This document shows, one piece after another, positions 26,882-36,858 of a DNA stretch of 64,000 nt. The notes under the pieces were generated by a model. The model saw only the letters and a program-made list of their open reading frames with translations. It was not told the DNA's origin and searched no databases. This stretch comes from Clostridioides difficile ATCC 9689 = DSM 1296 (GTDB lineage Bacteria; Bacillota; Clostridia; Peptostreptococcales; Peptostreptococcaceae). How positions within the stretch are numbered: the first letter of the stretch is position 1; every line of letters starts with the position of its first letter. The stretch lies in contig NZ_CP011968.1 in assembly GCF_001077535.1 (NCBI RefSeq), forward strand, positions 1,488,001-1,552,000, written 5' to 3'. Both the position numbers and the translations under genes were made by a program.

Positions 26882-28801
26882 TCACTTATTATTAGCTATT
26901 TCATCAGCTAGATTATTTAAATATTCCCATCTTTCATATTTGTATTCAAGTTCTTTTTCTAGTTTAGATTTCTCATCTAAAATTTCTTGGAGTTTAGTAA
27001 AATCAGTTGAAAATTTTGCAGTACTTTCATCAAGTGTTGCAATTTTAGATTCGAGTTTTTCTATATCAGAGTCAATATTTTCAAACTCCCTTTGTTCATT
27101 ATATGAGAACTTAAGCTTTTTATCATTTTTAGGTTTTTCTTTTTTTAGGGTAGTAGAGTCATCTTTTTTAACTGATTCCCTTTTAGATTCTTCAAATTCA
27201 ATTCCTTGAATCTCTCTATAAATAAGATAATCACTGTAATTACCTGTATAGATATGAATTTTTCCATTACCTTCATATGCAAATATTTTATTACAAATTC
27301 TATCTAAGAAATATCTATCATGTGATACTGTAACTACTACACCTTTAAATTCGTCTAGGTATTCTTCTAATATTTTAAGCGTTTCAATATCTAAATCATT
27401 TGTAGGTTCATCTAAAAGAAGCACATTAGGAGCTGTCATAAGGATTTTAAGAAGATGTAGTCTTCTTCTTTCACCACCAGATAATTTACCTATCAAAGTA
27501 TATTGCATAGTACCATTGAAAAGGAATCTTTCACACATTTGAGAAGCTGTAATCCTAGTACCATCTGAAGTTTCTATATAGTCACTAGCTTCTTTTACAT
27601 AGTCTATAGCCCTCATATCAATATTCATATGAGAGTCGTCTTGAGAAAAACAACCTATTTTAACCGTTTCTCCAATTGAAATATATCCACTATCAGGCTC
27701 TATTTCTCCATTAAGTATATTTATAAGGGTAGATTTACCCATACCATTTTTGCCTATTATACCAATTCTATCTGTACGAGTTAAAGTGTATTCTAAATTA
27801 TCTATAACAGTATTTTCTTCAAATGATTTAGATATATTGTGTATTTCTATTATTTTATTTCCAAGTCTACTTGATGCAACAGATATATCAAGATTTTCAT
27901 CAGGTTTAAAAGAATCTCTATTTATAAGTTCATCAAATCTTTGTAAACGAGCTTTTTGTTTAGTGCTACGAGCCTGAGCTCCTCGTCTTACCCACGCAAG
28001 CTCTGTTCTTATTAAATTTTGTCTTTTATCTTCAATACTTGCTTCTAGCGAAAGTCTTTCCATTTTCTTTTCCAAAAATATTGAATAATTCCCATCATAA
28101 CTGAATAATCTACCCTTGTCCAGTTCAATAATTCTATTTGTAACACGGTCTAAAAAGTATCTATCATGAGTTATCATAAGCAATGAACCTTTTCTGGAAT
28201 TAAGATATTCCTCAAGCCAATCTATAGTATCATTGTCTAGATGGTTTGTAGGCTCATCTAGTATCAAAAACTCACAAGGTGTAATAAGGGCTGATGCCAG
28301 AGAGACTCTCTTTCTTTGCCCACCAGAAAGTTCTGCTATTTTTTGATTAAAGTCATTTATACCAAGCTTTGTAAGTACTGACTTAGCTTCACTTTCTAAA
28401 TCCCAAAGATTTAAGGCATCTATTTTTTCGTGTACTGATAATAATTTTTTATTTAATTCCTCTGTAAAGTTTGAATTAAGTTTTTCTAGGATTTCTTGAT
28501 ATTCACCAAGTAGCTTTAATTCTTCAGAAGTTCCATTAAATACTTGTTCAAGTACAGTTGAATTTTCATTGTAAGTTGGATTTTGAGGTAGATATTCTAT
28601 CCTAATACCATTAGTTTTTGTTATATTACCAGTCTCACTTTCTTCAACTCCTGCAATAATTTTGAGTAAGGTAGATTTACCAGTGCCATTTACACCAATA
28701 AGTCCTATTTTTTCCCCTTCATTTATTCCAAGAGATATATTTTCTAGTAATTTTTTTTCAGAATAGCTTTTACTTATATTTTCCAATGTCATTAAATTCA
28801 T
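26882..28801 (-). CDS. ABC-F family ATP-binding protein (Uup-like)
   Basis: A 639-residue soluble protein with two ABC cassettes: Walker A GVNGTGKST and GKNGMGKST, signatures LSGGQRKR and LSGGERRR, Walker B regions FLILDEPTNHLD and VLLLDEPTNDLD. A linker of about 80 residues joins them (positively charged, WVRRGAQARSTKQKAR), and a coiled-coil C-terminal extension rich in K and E ends the protein, as in Uup-type members. ABC-F proteins act on the ribosome. I place the start at the ATG at 28801, six bases after AAGGTG; the longer frame to 28870 would overlap the upstream peptidase. It may be cotranscribed with the M15 peptidase gene 25 bases upstream. Confidence 0.9.
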   Translation of the reverse strand: MNLMTLENISKSYSEKKLLENISLGINEGEKIGLIGVNGTGKSTLLKIIAGVEESETGNITKTNGIRIEYLPQNPTYNENSTVLEQVFNGTSEELKLLGEYQEILEKLNSNFTEELNKKLLSVHEKIDALNLWDLESEAKSVLTKLGINDFNQKIAELSGGQRKRVSLASALITPCEFLILDEPTNHLDNDTIDWLEEYLNSRKGSLLMITHDRYFLDRVTNRIIELDKGRLFSYDGNYSIFLEKKMERLSLEASIEDKRQNLIRTELAWVRRGAQARSTKQKARLQRFDELINRDSFKPDENLDISVASSRLGNKIIEIHNISKSFEENTVIDNLEYTLTRTDRIGIIGKNGMGKSTLINILNGEIEPDSGYISIGETVKIGCFSQDDSHMNIDMRAIDYVKEASDYIETSDGTRITASQMCERFLFNGTMQYTLIGKLSGGERRRLHLLKILMTAPNVLLLDEPTNDLDIETLKILEEYLDEFKGVVVTVSHDRYFLDRICNKIFAYEGNGKIHIYTGNYSDYLIYREIQGIEFEESKRESVKKDDSTTLKKEKPKNDKKLKFSYNEQREFENIDSDIEKLESKIATLDESTAKFSTDFTKLQEILDEKSKLEKELEYKYERWEYLNNLADEIANNK

Positions 28802-28826
28802 ATAATTCACCTTTATTTCTAATCTA

Positions 28827-29609
28827 TTATTTTTCAAAATGTTGATAATCTGGGTTTTTCCAATAGCCACCCCAACTCCAACCTCTGCTTACAAAAGCAT
28901 TATAACAATCATCACCTTTTTTTATCATTCCAAATTTTGTGCTAGACCTATCAGCATAAACTGTACTTACTTTAGGTGTAACATCATTTCCAGAAACTTG
29001 AGGATTCTGTAATGGGTTTATATCTATAGCACGTCCTTTACCATGATTTGAAACTACATTTGTACCAGCTATAGTTCTATAACAAAATGATGAGGTATTA
29101 TTATCAGACATAGATTTTTCATCTACAGCATCATAGTCATCTATTAACTTAATTTTTTCAATTGGATATTTTTTTTCGTATAATTCCTTAAAAATATCCA
29201 CTACTTCTGGAGCTAGTTCACTGTTTACTATCATTTCTCCTTGATGAGTTTTTTCATCAAATCCATAATATGTAAGTTTTAAATAAGATAGACTATCAAA
29301 GCTTATAGGTTCATCAGTAGGCATAGATTTACCAATCATTTTATTTTTTATATTATCTGGTATTGAAGAATATGAAAAAGTAGGCTTGATATTATTATCT
29401 TCCTGCTTTTTGGTAGAGCTTTGATTATTTTTAGAATCATCTGTTGTATTATTTTTATTTTGCATAGTTTCTTGACTCTTTATATTACCTTTTTTGTTGG
29501 GATTAGAGAACAGTATCTCATATATAGATAATAAAGCAAGAAATAATACAGTTATTACAATCGTTAATTTTAATTTATTAATTTTTCTTCGTTTTGACTT
29601 TTTACTCAT
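28827..29609 (-). CDS. M15 family peptidase (VanY/L-alanoyl-D-glutamate peptidase type), membrane-anchored
   Basis: A 260-residue protein with a basic N terminus (KKSKRRKINK), one membrane segment (about 14-32), a low-complexity Asn/Lys/Gln linker (about 35-75), and a zinc peptidase domain at the C terminus. The zinc motifs are NHGKGRAIDINPLQNP and the final WGGYWKNPDYQHFEK. Family members cut D-Ala-D-Ala or L-Ala-D-Glu bonds in peptidoglycan, so it acts at the cell surface. The ATG at 29609 follows GGGGGATAAT; the frame extends to 29633 without a ribosome site. Its substrate bond cannot be settled from sequence. Confidence 0.83.
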   Translation of the reverse strand: MSKKSKRRKINKLKLTIVITVLFLALLSIYEILFSNPNKKGNIKSQETMQNKNNTTDDSKNNQSSTKKQEDNNIKPTFSYSSIPDNIKNKMIGKSMPTDEPISFDSLSYLKLTYYGFDEKTHQGEMIVNSELAPEVVDIFKELYEKKYPIEKIKLIDDYDAVDEKSMSDNNTSSFCYRTIAGTNVVSNHGKGRAIDINPLQNPQVSGNDVTPKVSTVYADRSSTKFGMIKKGDDCYNAFVSRGWSWGGYWKNPDYQHFEK

Positions 29610-29691
29610 ATTATCCCCCAGTATTAGATTCATATAAACTATATATATTATACCTCATAAAAATAAACTAGGCTAACAATATTTAGTTAAC

Positions 29692-31140
29692 CTAGAACAT
29701 TTCATTTATAGTTTCTCCAATTATTTTTATTCCAATTTCAATGTCTTCAAAAGACAACCTAGAAAATCCGAGTCTTAAAGTATCAAAACCAGAGTTATCT
29801 GTAAAAAATAAGTCTCCAGGCATAAATATAACATTTTTTTCATAACATTTTTCTAATAAAACTCTAGTATCTATATTTTTTAGTTTTATAAATATATGCA
29901 AACCACCATCACCCAAGATATATTCTGTTTTTATATATTTTTTTATACATTTATATGCAAAGTTAAATTTGTCTCCATAGAATTTACGTATTTTTTTAAT
30001 GTATTTTTCAAAACCTCCATTACTTAAATAATCAAATAAAATTCCTTGGTCTAAAAAGGATACATGTATGTTTCTGCACCTTTTTACACTTTCTAGCTTA
30101 TTGATTACTTTTTTATCTGCAAATATCCATCCAATTCTCATTCCAGGAAATAAAATCTTTGAAAAACTACCAATATATACGACCCCATTATTCATATTAT
30201 CTAGGGAACAGATAGGAAATATATGAGAACTATTGTAGAGTAATTCTTCATTAAATCCATCTTCTATAGTTGCTATATTGTATTTTTTCATAAGATTATA
30301 GAATTTGTACCTATTTTCAGGAGTCATTACAATTCCTGTAGGATTGTGATAAGAGGGTGTAATGTATGCAAACTTTATTTTATTTTTATACTTAACTAAA
30401 TTGTCTTCTAGCATATTGAAGTCCAAACCATCTTCATTTATATCTACACCTAAGATATTGAGGTTATGAGATTTCATAATTTTTATAGCAGTATTATGAG
30501 TAGGATTTTCACATATTATGTAGTCTTTTTCTTGGGTAAAAGATGACATAATAATATCAAAGCCTTCTGTGAATCCATTTGTTATTAGTATATCTTTATT
30601 ACTTATATCAGCACCCTTGTTTGTCATATATTCTAGTAAATAGTCAATAAGTGGCTTATAACCTTGTGCATATCCATAGTTGAGTAATTTATGTCCTTCT
30701 AGTGAAATTCTATTTAAAAAGGATTTTTTTAATTCTTCCATGTCGAATAAATCTCCATCTGGAGAAATACTTTTAAAGGAAATCAGGTCAGAGCTCCAAG
30801 GAATTTCACTTTTTATAATGTCCAATTCATTGGCTTTTTTAGAGTATGTATTCTCTAAACAATCCCAGTTTAATGACCATGTAGTATTTGAAGACTTATT
30901 CTTTGATTTAACAAATGTACCTTTTCCTGAAATAGAGTAGATTAATCCTTCTGATTTTAATTCTTCATAAGTTAAAACTACAGAATTTCGGCTAACTTGT
31001 AAAAGCTGACTAAGCTCCCTTGTAGAAGGGAGCTTACTATTGTCTGGAATTAGTCCTTTTGATATCATATCACTTATATAATTTTTAAGTTGTATATAAA
31101 TTGGTTCATTATCATTTAATTTTAGATTTGAAAATATCAA
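29692..31140 (-). CDS. MocR-type regulator (GntR helix-turn-helix fused to aminotransferase domain)
   Basis: A 482-residue MocR/PdxR-subfamily protein: a GntR winged helix in the first 75 residues (STRELSQLLQVSRNSVVLTY) and a class-I aminotransferase-like domain. The PLP lysine lies in YIGSFSKILFPGMRIGWI, with AYITPSYHNPTGIVM and DGFNEEL as neighbours. Such proteins control vitamin B6, GABA or D-amino acid genes. It ends 82 bases upstream of the M15 gene and starts 23 bases after ddl, on the same strand; control of ddl or D-Ala metabolism is conceivable but unproven. Start is the TTG at 31140 after GAGGTGG; no ATG is usable. Confidence 0.87.
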   Translation of the reverse strand: MIFSNLKLNDNEPIYIQLKNYISDMISKGLIPDNSKLPSTRELSQLLQVSRNSVVLTYEELKSEGLIYSISGKGTFVKSKNKSSNTTWSLNWDCLENTYSKKANELDIIKSEIPWSSDLISFKSISPDGDLFDMEELKKSFLNRISLEGHKLLNYGYAQGYKPLIDYLLEYMTNKGADISNKDILITNGFTEGFDIIMSSFTQEKDYIICENPTHNTAIKIMKSHNLNILGVDINEDGLDFNMLEDNLVKYKNKIKFAYITPSYHNPTGIVMTPENRYKFYNLMKKYNIATIEDGFNEELLYNSSHIFPICSLDNMNNGVVYIGSFSKILFPGMRIGWIFADKKVINKLESVKRCRNIHVSFLDQGILFDYLSNGGFEKYIKKIRKFYGDKFNFAYKCIKKYIKTEYILGDGGLHIFIKLKNIDTRVLLEKCYEKNVIFMPGDLFFTDNSGFDTLRLGFSRLSFEDIEIGIKIIGETINEMF

Positions 31141-31163
31141 ATTACCACCTCAAATTATTTCAT

Positions 31164-32063
31164 CTAATTTAAAGAGTATTCTATAAGTTTATCTAATAGT
31201 TCACTGTACTTAATACCTCTAGCAGCAGCACTTCTAGGAATTAAACTAGTTTGAGTCATTCCAGGAAGAGTATTTAGTTCAAGAACATATGGAATACCTT
31301 CACTTATAATCATATCAACTCTTACATATGCTTTGCAATTAAAAATTTTCCAACAAGTCTCAGAAATTTCGTTTACTCTTTTTTGAAGTTCTTCATCTAA
31401 GTAAACAACTTCTTCCTTTGCACCTTTTTCAACTGAGTATTTAGCTTCATAATCAAAGAATCCTGAATCAGATTTTATAGATATTGTAGGGAATACTTCT
31501 CCATTTAATATGAATGAAGTATATTCTCCACCTGGTATATATTTTTCAATCATTACAAATTCATCAACTTCCAGACCTTTTCTAACTGCTTCTTCAACTT
31601 CATCCTTAGAATGAATAAAGAATGTGGCTACACTTGAACCTCCTGAGTTTGGTTTTATAAATACTGGATAACCTATATTATCTATTTCATCATAGTCTAT
31701 TTCATCAACTGATTTTACTAAAACCCATGGAGCAGTAGGTAGGTTTGAATCTCTAAGCATTTTTTTAGTTATATTTTTATCCATACACATCCCACTGCAA
31801 AGAGGTCCACATCCAGAGTATGGTATATCCATAGTCTCAAGTATTGATTGTATACATCCATCTTCACCAAATTTTCCATGTAAAGCAAGTATTGCAAAAT
31901 CTATATCTTCTGGTATCTTTGTAAATATATCTTTTTTATCATCTATTATTACTTTTACAACTTCATATTTATTTTTATCAAGGTTATTATATATCTCTTT
32001 TCCTGAATTTAAAGAAACTTCTCTCTCTGATGATATTCCACCCATTATAACTGCTATTTTCAT
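31164..32063 (-). CDS. ddl: D-alanine--D-alanine ligase
   Basis: A 299-residue ATP-grasp enzyme that joins two D-alanines for the peptidoglycan stem. Visible: MKIAVIMGGISSEREVSLNSG, the ATP-grasp loop IKPNSGGSSVATFF, the region GEVFPTISIKSD, and RVDMIISEGIPYVLELNTLPGMTQ with the metal-binding Asp/Glu/Asn. Start is the ATG at 32063, after AGGAGTGTATAAT; a GTG nine bases upstream sits in that ribosome site. It precedes the MocR and M15 genes, all on the minus strand, forming a cell-wall group; gaps of 23 and 82 bases allow one transcript. A 16-base palindrome lies on the cinA side. Confidence 0.93.
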   Translation of the reverse strand: MKIAVIMGGISSEREVSLNSGKEIYNNLDKNKYEVVKVIIDDKKDIFTKIPEDIDFAILALHGKFGEDGCIQSILETMDIPYSGCGPLCSGMCMDKNITKKMLRDSNLPTAPWVLVKSVDEIDYDEIDNIGYPVFIKPNSGGSSVATFFIHSKDEVEEAVRKGLEVDEFVMIEKYIPGGEYTSFILNGEVFPTISIKSDSGFFDYEAKYSVEKGAKEEVVYLDEELQKRVNEISETCWKIFNCKAYVRVDMIISEGIPYVLELNTLPGMTQTSLIPRSAAARGIKYSELLDKLIEYSLN

Positions 32064-32277
32064 ATTATACACTCCTATTTTAATTTTTATTATTTTAAAG
32101 TAAACTTTTTATTTACATACTTAATTATATGAATTAACAGTTGAGGATGAAAGTACCACTATATACGAAGTTTATATTATGTGTGGTTTTAGAATAATAA
32201 TCTAGTTTAAAGATATGTTTAAATGATTTTTTAACTTTATTTATGTTATTATTTTTGCTAAAATTATTGTTATGAAC

Positions 32278-32293
32278 TTAAGACTAGTCTTAA
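32278..32293. promoter_or_regulatory. 16-base perfect palindrome upstream of cinA
   Basis: TTAAGACTAGTCTTAA is a perfect dyad between the divergent ddl and cinA genes, about 27 bases before the cinA start. A regulator site is possible; it does not resemble the LexA motif I know for this genus. Confidence 0.45.
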
Positions 32294-32320
32294 TGGCTAT
32301 AAATCAAGGAGTGATAAATT

Positions 32321-33577
32321 TTGAAAGCTGAAATAATAAGTGTAGGAACAGAAATATTATTGGGAGATATAGTAAATACAAATTCTCAATTTTTAGCTAA
32401 AGAACTTGCATCATTGGGAATAGAAGTATACCATCAGAGTACTGTTGGAGATAACAAACAAAGACTTTTAGAATGTTTTGATGAAAGCTTAAAGAGAAGT
32501 GATTTTGTAATTACTACAGGTGGTCTTGGGCCAACTGGTGATGATATGACAAAAGAAACTGCTGCAGAATACTTTGGTCAGAAATTAGAACTACATAAAC
32601 CTTCACTAGAGGTTTTGGAATCTTTCTTTGTTAAAACAGGGAAAAAAATGGCCGAAAATAATATGAAACAAGTGTACTTTCCAAAAGATGCTATAGTACT
32701 AAAAAATAATAATGGTACAGCTCCAGGGGCAATTTTAAAAAAAGATGGTAAATTTATAATAGTATTGCCTGGACCTCCAAGAGAAATGAAAGCTATGTTT
32801 AATGAGAGTGTCAAACCTTACTTACAACAATTCACAAATGAAATGCTAGTATCTAAGACTTTAAGATTATATGGAATAGGTGAGTCAAATCTAGAATTAG
32901 AAATTCTCGATATAATTAATGAGCAGACTAATCCAACAGTTGCTTTATATGCAAAAGAATTAGAAGTTACAATAAGAATAACTGCAAAGGCTGAAAATGA
33001 AAGAGAAGCTTTTAAATTAATAAAACCAGTAGAAGAAAAAATAAAAAGTAGAGTTGGTAAATATGTATATACTGAAGGAGATATTTCCATATCTGAAGGG
33101 GAGACTGCTTTAGAAGATGCTGTTTCTAAGCTACTTGTAGAAAAAAATCTAACAATAGCAGTGGCTGAATCTTGTACTGGAGGTTTGGTTTCTTCATCTC
33201 TTATAAACTATCCAGGTATATCCTCTGTATTTCTTGAAGGTTGTGTAACATATTCTAATGATTCTAAAATGAAAAGATTAGGAGTAAAAAGAGAAACTTT
33301 GGAAGAGTTTGGAGCAGTAAGTGAGCAAACAGCTATAGAAATGGCTGAGGGCGTTGCTAAAGGACTTAAAGCTAATATAGGTATATCTACAACTGGAGTA
33401 GCTGGACCTGGTGGAGGAACCAAAGAGAAGCCTGTGGGACTGGTTTATACTGCAATATATATAAATGGAAAAACAATAGTAAAGAAAAATATATTTAATG
33501 GGGATAGAAGAAAGATAAGATTAAGAGCTACTAGAGATTTGCTTAATGAGTTGAGAATACAATTAGAAAAGCTTTAA
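32321..33577 (+). CDS. cinA: CinA-like protein (CinA N-terminal domain plus PncC amidohydrolase)
   Basis: A 418-residue protein with an N-terminal MoCF/CinA domain (KAEIISVGTEILLGDIVNTN, VITTGGLGPTGDDMTKE) acting as an ADP-ribose/NMN pyrophosphatase-like module, and a C-terminal nicotinamide-nucleotide amidohydrolase domain (VAESCTGGLVSSSLINYPG, GISTTGVAGPGGGTKEKPVG). It recycles damaged pyridine nucleotides. The start is a TTG at 32321, with AAGGAG about ten bases upstream. It is 57 bases before a HAD phosphatase gene and may share its transcript. Confidence 0.92.
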   Translation: MKAEIISVGTEILLGDIVNTNSQFLAKELASLGIEVYHQSTVGDNKQRLLECFDESLKRSDFVITTGGLGPTGDDMTKETAAEYFGQKLELHKPSLEVLESFFVKTGKKMAENNMKQVYFPKDAIVLKNNNGTAPGAILKKDGKFIIVLPGPPREMKAMFNESVKPYLQQFTNEMLVSKTLRLYGIGESNLELEILDIINEQTNPTVALYAKELEVTIRITAKAENEREAFKLIKPVEEKIKSRVGKYVYTEGDISISEGETALEDAVSKLLVEKNLTIAVAESCTGGLVSSSLINYPGISSVFLEGCVTYSNDSKMKRLGVKRETLEEFGAVSEQTAIEMAEGVAKGLKANIGISTTGVAGPGGGTKEKPVGLVYTAIYINGKTIVKKNIFNGDRRKIRLRATRDLLNELRIQLEKL

Positions 33578-33634
33578 GTTATTTTGATTAAAGTATTAGT
33601 AAAATATAAAATTGTTTTTGGAGGCTTTTAATTT

Positions 33635-34414
33635 ATGATAAAACATATATTTTGTGATTTAGATGGAACTCTATATGAAAATGGAACCATAACAAAAGAA
33701 GATATAGTAGCAATTGAAGAAATAGAAAAAAAGGGAGTACAGTTTAATGTTGCTACAGGTAGAATTTTTAAACAAGCACATAATATTATCAAAGATAGTT
33801 TAGATATGAATGGATATTATGTATGTGAAAATGGTTCATTTATATATGATAAAGATTATAATGTAATTTTTAAAAGAACGATAGATGATAATTTAGTAAA
33901 AAAAGTCATTGATAGATTTGAGTCAAGTGATGCACAACTTTATTTTAAATATAAGGGTGATGTAATTGTGGGTAGTGATACCACTGCTTTTAGACATTAT
34001 TCTAGTGACTTTATAGTTGACCCAGATTTTGAAAAAAGAAGTAGTTTTGATAATCTTATAGGAAATATAGGCGTATGTTCTGAAAATTTGGAAGAGTTAT
34101 CCAGAATAGAACTTTATCTAAAAAGTGAGTTTAGTGAAGTCTTAGAAATATATTTTTCTGGAACATATACTTTAAATATAGTTCCTAAAAGTGTGTCAAA
34201 AAGAGGAAGTATAGAGCATGTAATAAAAACGTTAAATGTAAGTCCAGATGAAGTTGCTACTATTGGGGATTCTCCAAATGATATTTGCATGTTAGAAGGA
34301 TTTAAATATAGTTTTGCAATGTCTAAGGCAAGGGAAGATGTAAAGCAAAGTGCAAATTATGTAGTAGATAGTGTAAAAAGTGCCATAGATGTTATAATGG
34401 AGATAAATAGTTAG
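33635..34414 (+). CDS. Cof-type HAD phosphatase
   Basis: A 259-residue haloacid-dehalogenase-fold phosphatase of the Cof subfamily. The catalytic motif I is FCDLDGTLYENGTIT, motif II is in FNVATGRIFKQA, motif III lysine lies near VSKRGSIEHVIK, and motif IV is TIGDSPNDICMLEGFKYSFAM. Such enzymes dephosphorylate sugar phosphates, FMN or PLP with loose specificity. GGAGG precedes the ATG. It follows cinA closely and ends before a two-way terminator at 34420-34472. Confidence 0.9.
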   Translation: MIKHIFCDLDGTLYENGTITKEDIVAIEEIEKKGVQFNVATGRIFKQAHNIIKDSLDMNGYYVCENGSFIYDKDYNVIFKRTIDDNLVKKVIDRFESSDAQLYFKYKGDVIVGSDTTAFRHYSSDFIVDPDFEKRSSFDNLIGNIGVCSENLEELSRIELYLKSEFSEVLEIYFSGTYTLNIVPKSVSKRGSIEHVIKTLNVSPDEVATIGDSPNDICMLEGFKYSFAMSKAREDVKQSANYVVDSVKSAIDVIMEINS

Positions 34415-34419
34415 TATAA

Positions 34420-34472
34420 AAAATGACTGTCCTAGAGAAGTATAAAATTATATTCTATAGAGCAGTCATTTT
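34420..34472. terminator. Bidirectional terminator
   Basis: AAAATGACTG pairs with CAGTCATTTT across about 33 bases, between convergent HAD and zinc phospholipase-C-like genes. Confidence 0.8.
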
Positions 34473-34517
34473 AATTATATTCAATTATAAGTTTATATAA
34501 GTTTAAAAATTCTTAAG

Positions 34518-35102
34518 TTAACCGCAATTTGCTATATGATATGATTTTATTGTATTAGATAAAATAGAGTCAAGTATATAATTTATGACACTATTACAAG
34601 TATAAGCTGAAAATTTTAAATCATTCATATAATCAGTTTTCTTTTTGTAATCACTATAAAGTTTAGTAAAAAACTTCTCAAAACTACTATTTATAGTACC
34701 ACATTTAATTTTAGATAAATCAACATCTTTTGCAAATGCTCCAAGTTCTCTTTCATAAGTAACATGTTTATTTAAGCTATGCTTAAACTCCCAACGTTCA
34801 CTGTGAGCTACACAGAAAAAATCACATAAAAAATGACATATGACTCCTAGTTCCTGACTAAGTCTACTTACTGAAAAGTATTTAGAAAGACTATCTATAT
34901 TAAGACTGCATAGATAGTTTATTTTAGAAACAATCATATTAAATGACTCATCTAAATAATGTTTTTTTAATTTATATTTAGAAAAAGCATCAGGCTTTAT
35001 ATTGCCATATATAAAATTTTTTTCGCTTATAAAGAATGTTTTATTTTCATCTATATTATCAAGTATTGATTTTGCCATAATAAAATGGGTATTCATTAAC
35101 AT
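34518..35102 (-). CDS. Zinc-dependent phospholipase C-like protein
   Basis: A 194-residue all-helical protein of the zinc phospholipase C / S1-P1 nuclease fold. The zinc ligands would be in THFIMAKSIL, FIYGNIKPDAF, HYLDES and GVICHFLCDFFCVAHSERWE, which is the usual His/Asp set. It has no signal peptide, unlike Clostridium perfringens alpha-toxin, and it lacks the C-terminal C2-like membrane-binding domain of that toxin, so it is likely an intracellular enzyme of this fold rather than a toxin. GAGGTG precedes the ATG. The short length is typical of the clostridial single-domain form. Confidence 0.8.
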   Translation of the reverse strand: MLMNTHFIMAKSILDNIDENKTFFISEKNFIYGNIKPDAFSKYKLKKHYLDESFNMIVSKINYLCSLNIDSLSKYFSVSRLSQELGVICHFLCDFFCVAHSERWEFKHSLNKHVTYERELGAFAKDVDLSKIKCGTINSSFEKFFTKLYSDYKKKTDYMNDLKFSAYTCNSVINYILDSILSNTIKSYHIANCG

Positions 35103-35301
35103 ATTTACACCTCGTATAGTTTATTAGACTTATTAAATATATTATTATGATATGATATTTATGATAAAAGTTTAATGGTAAATATATGAAACTAAGTCAA
35201 CAGTATTTATTTAAATAATTTCAACCATATTCATAATAACAGTAAATGGCCAAATTTACAATATGTAAATAGTGTTAAGTTTTTATTTATCAAATTTAAA
35301 A

Positions 35302-36732
35302 TTAAGTATTAGTATACTTTCTAATTAACCTATTGGCTTTAGACTGTGAGATTTCAAGGTGTTTGGCTACTTTATAAGAACTACCAAATTTTTCATAAGC
35401 ATCCAAAATTATATTTTTTTCATACTCTTTAATTAAAGTGTCAAAATTTTTATTTTTATAATTAGTAGATTTTGAGTCAGATATAATAACCTTATTAATT
35501 TGGGATATATGTGTTTTATTTCCATTATTGGTAATATGTATATTTTTTGTAAGAATGTTTGGTAAGTCATCTATTGTTATATGATTATCTGTACAAGTAA
35601 GCAAGATTTTTTGAATTATATTTTGTAATTCTCTTATATTGCCTGGGAATCTATAATTTGCAATAGCATCCATAGCTTCTTTAGAAATAGTTTTATTTAG
35701 ATTGAAGTCACTTGAGTACCTATTAAAATAATATTTTATAATTTCCACTAGATTATCCCTTCTTTCTCTAAGAGGAGGCAATTTTATTTCTATAACATTT
35801 AATCTATAGTATAAATCTTCTCTAAACTTTTTTTCTTTTACTTTTGAAACTAAATCAACATTTGTAGCAGATATAATTCTTATATCGACCTTTTTATTTT
35901 TTAAGCTCCCAACTGGAGTAAAAGTTCTATCCTGTATTAATTGCAAAAATTTTGCCTGTAGATTTTGTGGTATATCTCCTATTTCATCTAAAAAAAGAGT
36001 TCCTCCATTAGCTAATTCTACGAGCCCAACTTTACCTTTAGTACTTGCACCTGTAAAAGCACCTGAAGTATATCCAAAAAGTTCAGATTCAAGAAGTTGT
36101 GGAGATATAGTTGCACAATTTATTGTTATAAATGGGCCATTAGATCTATTGCTGTTGTGGTGTATATATCTAGCAAGTGAGCTTTTTCCTGTTCCAGATT
36201 CACCCAATAAAAGTACACTTACATCCGTTTTAGAAACATGATTTACTGTGTTTATGATTGGTCTCATAACTATTCCGTCCATAATTACAGTATCCTCAAT
36301 TCTAAGTGCAGTTCTGTATAGTGTTTCTACTTCAGATTTATATTTTTTTACTTGCTTTTTTGTGTCTTCAAGTTTATTTTTTATATTATTAAGTTCAGTT
36401 ATATCTCTACAATTTTCAACAGTAAATTCTAAGTTTCCATTTTCATCAAATATAGGGGTAGCAGTTATGATAAGCTTTTTCCCTGTTTGAGTATCTTGTT
36501 CCAGTGAAAATTTAGTCTTTGTTTTTAATACAATTGGTATGGGGCTTTTTGTTGAATATCCAGAGTCTTCTAAAAAAGAAACATTTTTTCCTAAAATATC
36601 TTCTTTTTTTAGACCATAATTTTCTTCAAATGCTTTATTACAATATATTATTATTCCTTTATCATCAGAAACACATATTTCATCATGGGAAGCTTCTAAT
36701 ATTTTTTGATAAAATTCCAAATCTAAATTCAT
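35302..36732 (-). CDS. Sigma54-dependent activator: PAS, AAA+ and Fis-type HTH
   Basis: A 476-residue bacterial enhancer-binding protein. The N-terminal PAS domain (about 5-110, IYCNKAFEENYGLKKEDILG) is the sensor; the AAA+ domain (about 150-380) has GESGTGKSSLARYIHH, the sigma54-contact loop GAFTGA, TLFLDEIGDIPQ and RFPGNIRELQN; the C-terminal helix-turn-helix is SSYKVAKHLEISQSKANRLI. It activates sigma54 (SigL) promoters. The divergent EamA gene 317 bases away carries a -24/-12 promoter, making it the probable target. The signal bound by PAS is not visible. Confidence 0.92.
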   Translation of the reverse strand: MNLDLEFYQKILEASHDEICVSDDKGIIIYCNKAFEENYGLKKEDILGKNVSFLEDSGYSTKSPIPIVLKTKTKFSLEQDTQTGKKLIITATPIFDENGNLEFTVENCRDITELNNIKNKLEDTKKQVKKYKSEVETLYRTALRIEDTVIMDGIVMRPIINTVNHVSKTDVSVLLLGESGTGKSSLARYIHHNSNRSNGPFITINCATISPQLLESELFGYTSGAFTGASTKGKVGLVELANGGTLFLDEIGDIPQNLQAKFLQLIQDRTFTPVGSLKNKKVDIRIISATNVDLVSKVKEKKFREDLYYRLNVIEIKLPPLRERRDNLVEIIKYYFNRYSSDFNLNKTISKEAMDAIANYRFPGNIRELQNIIQKILLTCTDNHITIDDLPNILTKNIHITNNGNKTHISQINKVIISDSKSTNYKNKNFDTLIKEYEKNIILDAYEKFGSSYKVAKHLEISQSKANRLIRKYTNT

Positions 36733-36844
36733 TTTTATATTTTCCTCCTAAATTTTTAATGATATATTAAAATAGGTTTAATTGATTAATATACTTAAAA
36801 TTTGATATTTATATATAAGTTTCAGTCTATTTTAACTTTAAATA

Positions 36845-36858
36845 AGTTATATATAACT
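36845..36858. promoter_or_regulatory. Candidate upstream activator site
   Basis: AGTTATATATAACT is a perfect 14-base dyad, about 130 bases upstream of the -24 element, a usual distance for enhancer-binding proteins. It may bind the divergently encoded regulator. Confidence 0.45.

Noticed and set aside
34518-35102. Alpha-toxin-like secreted phospholipase
   Set aside because: No signal peptide and no C-terminal membrane-binding domain; only the single helical zinc domain is present.
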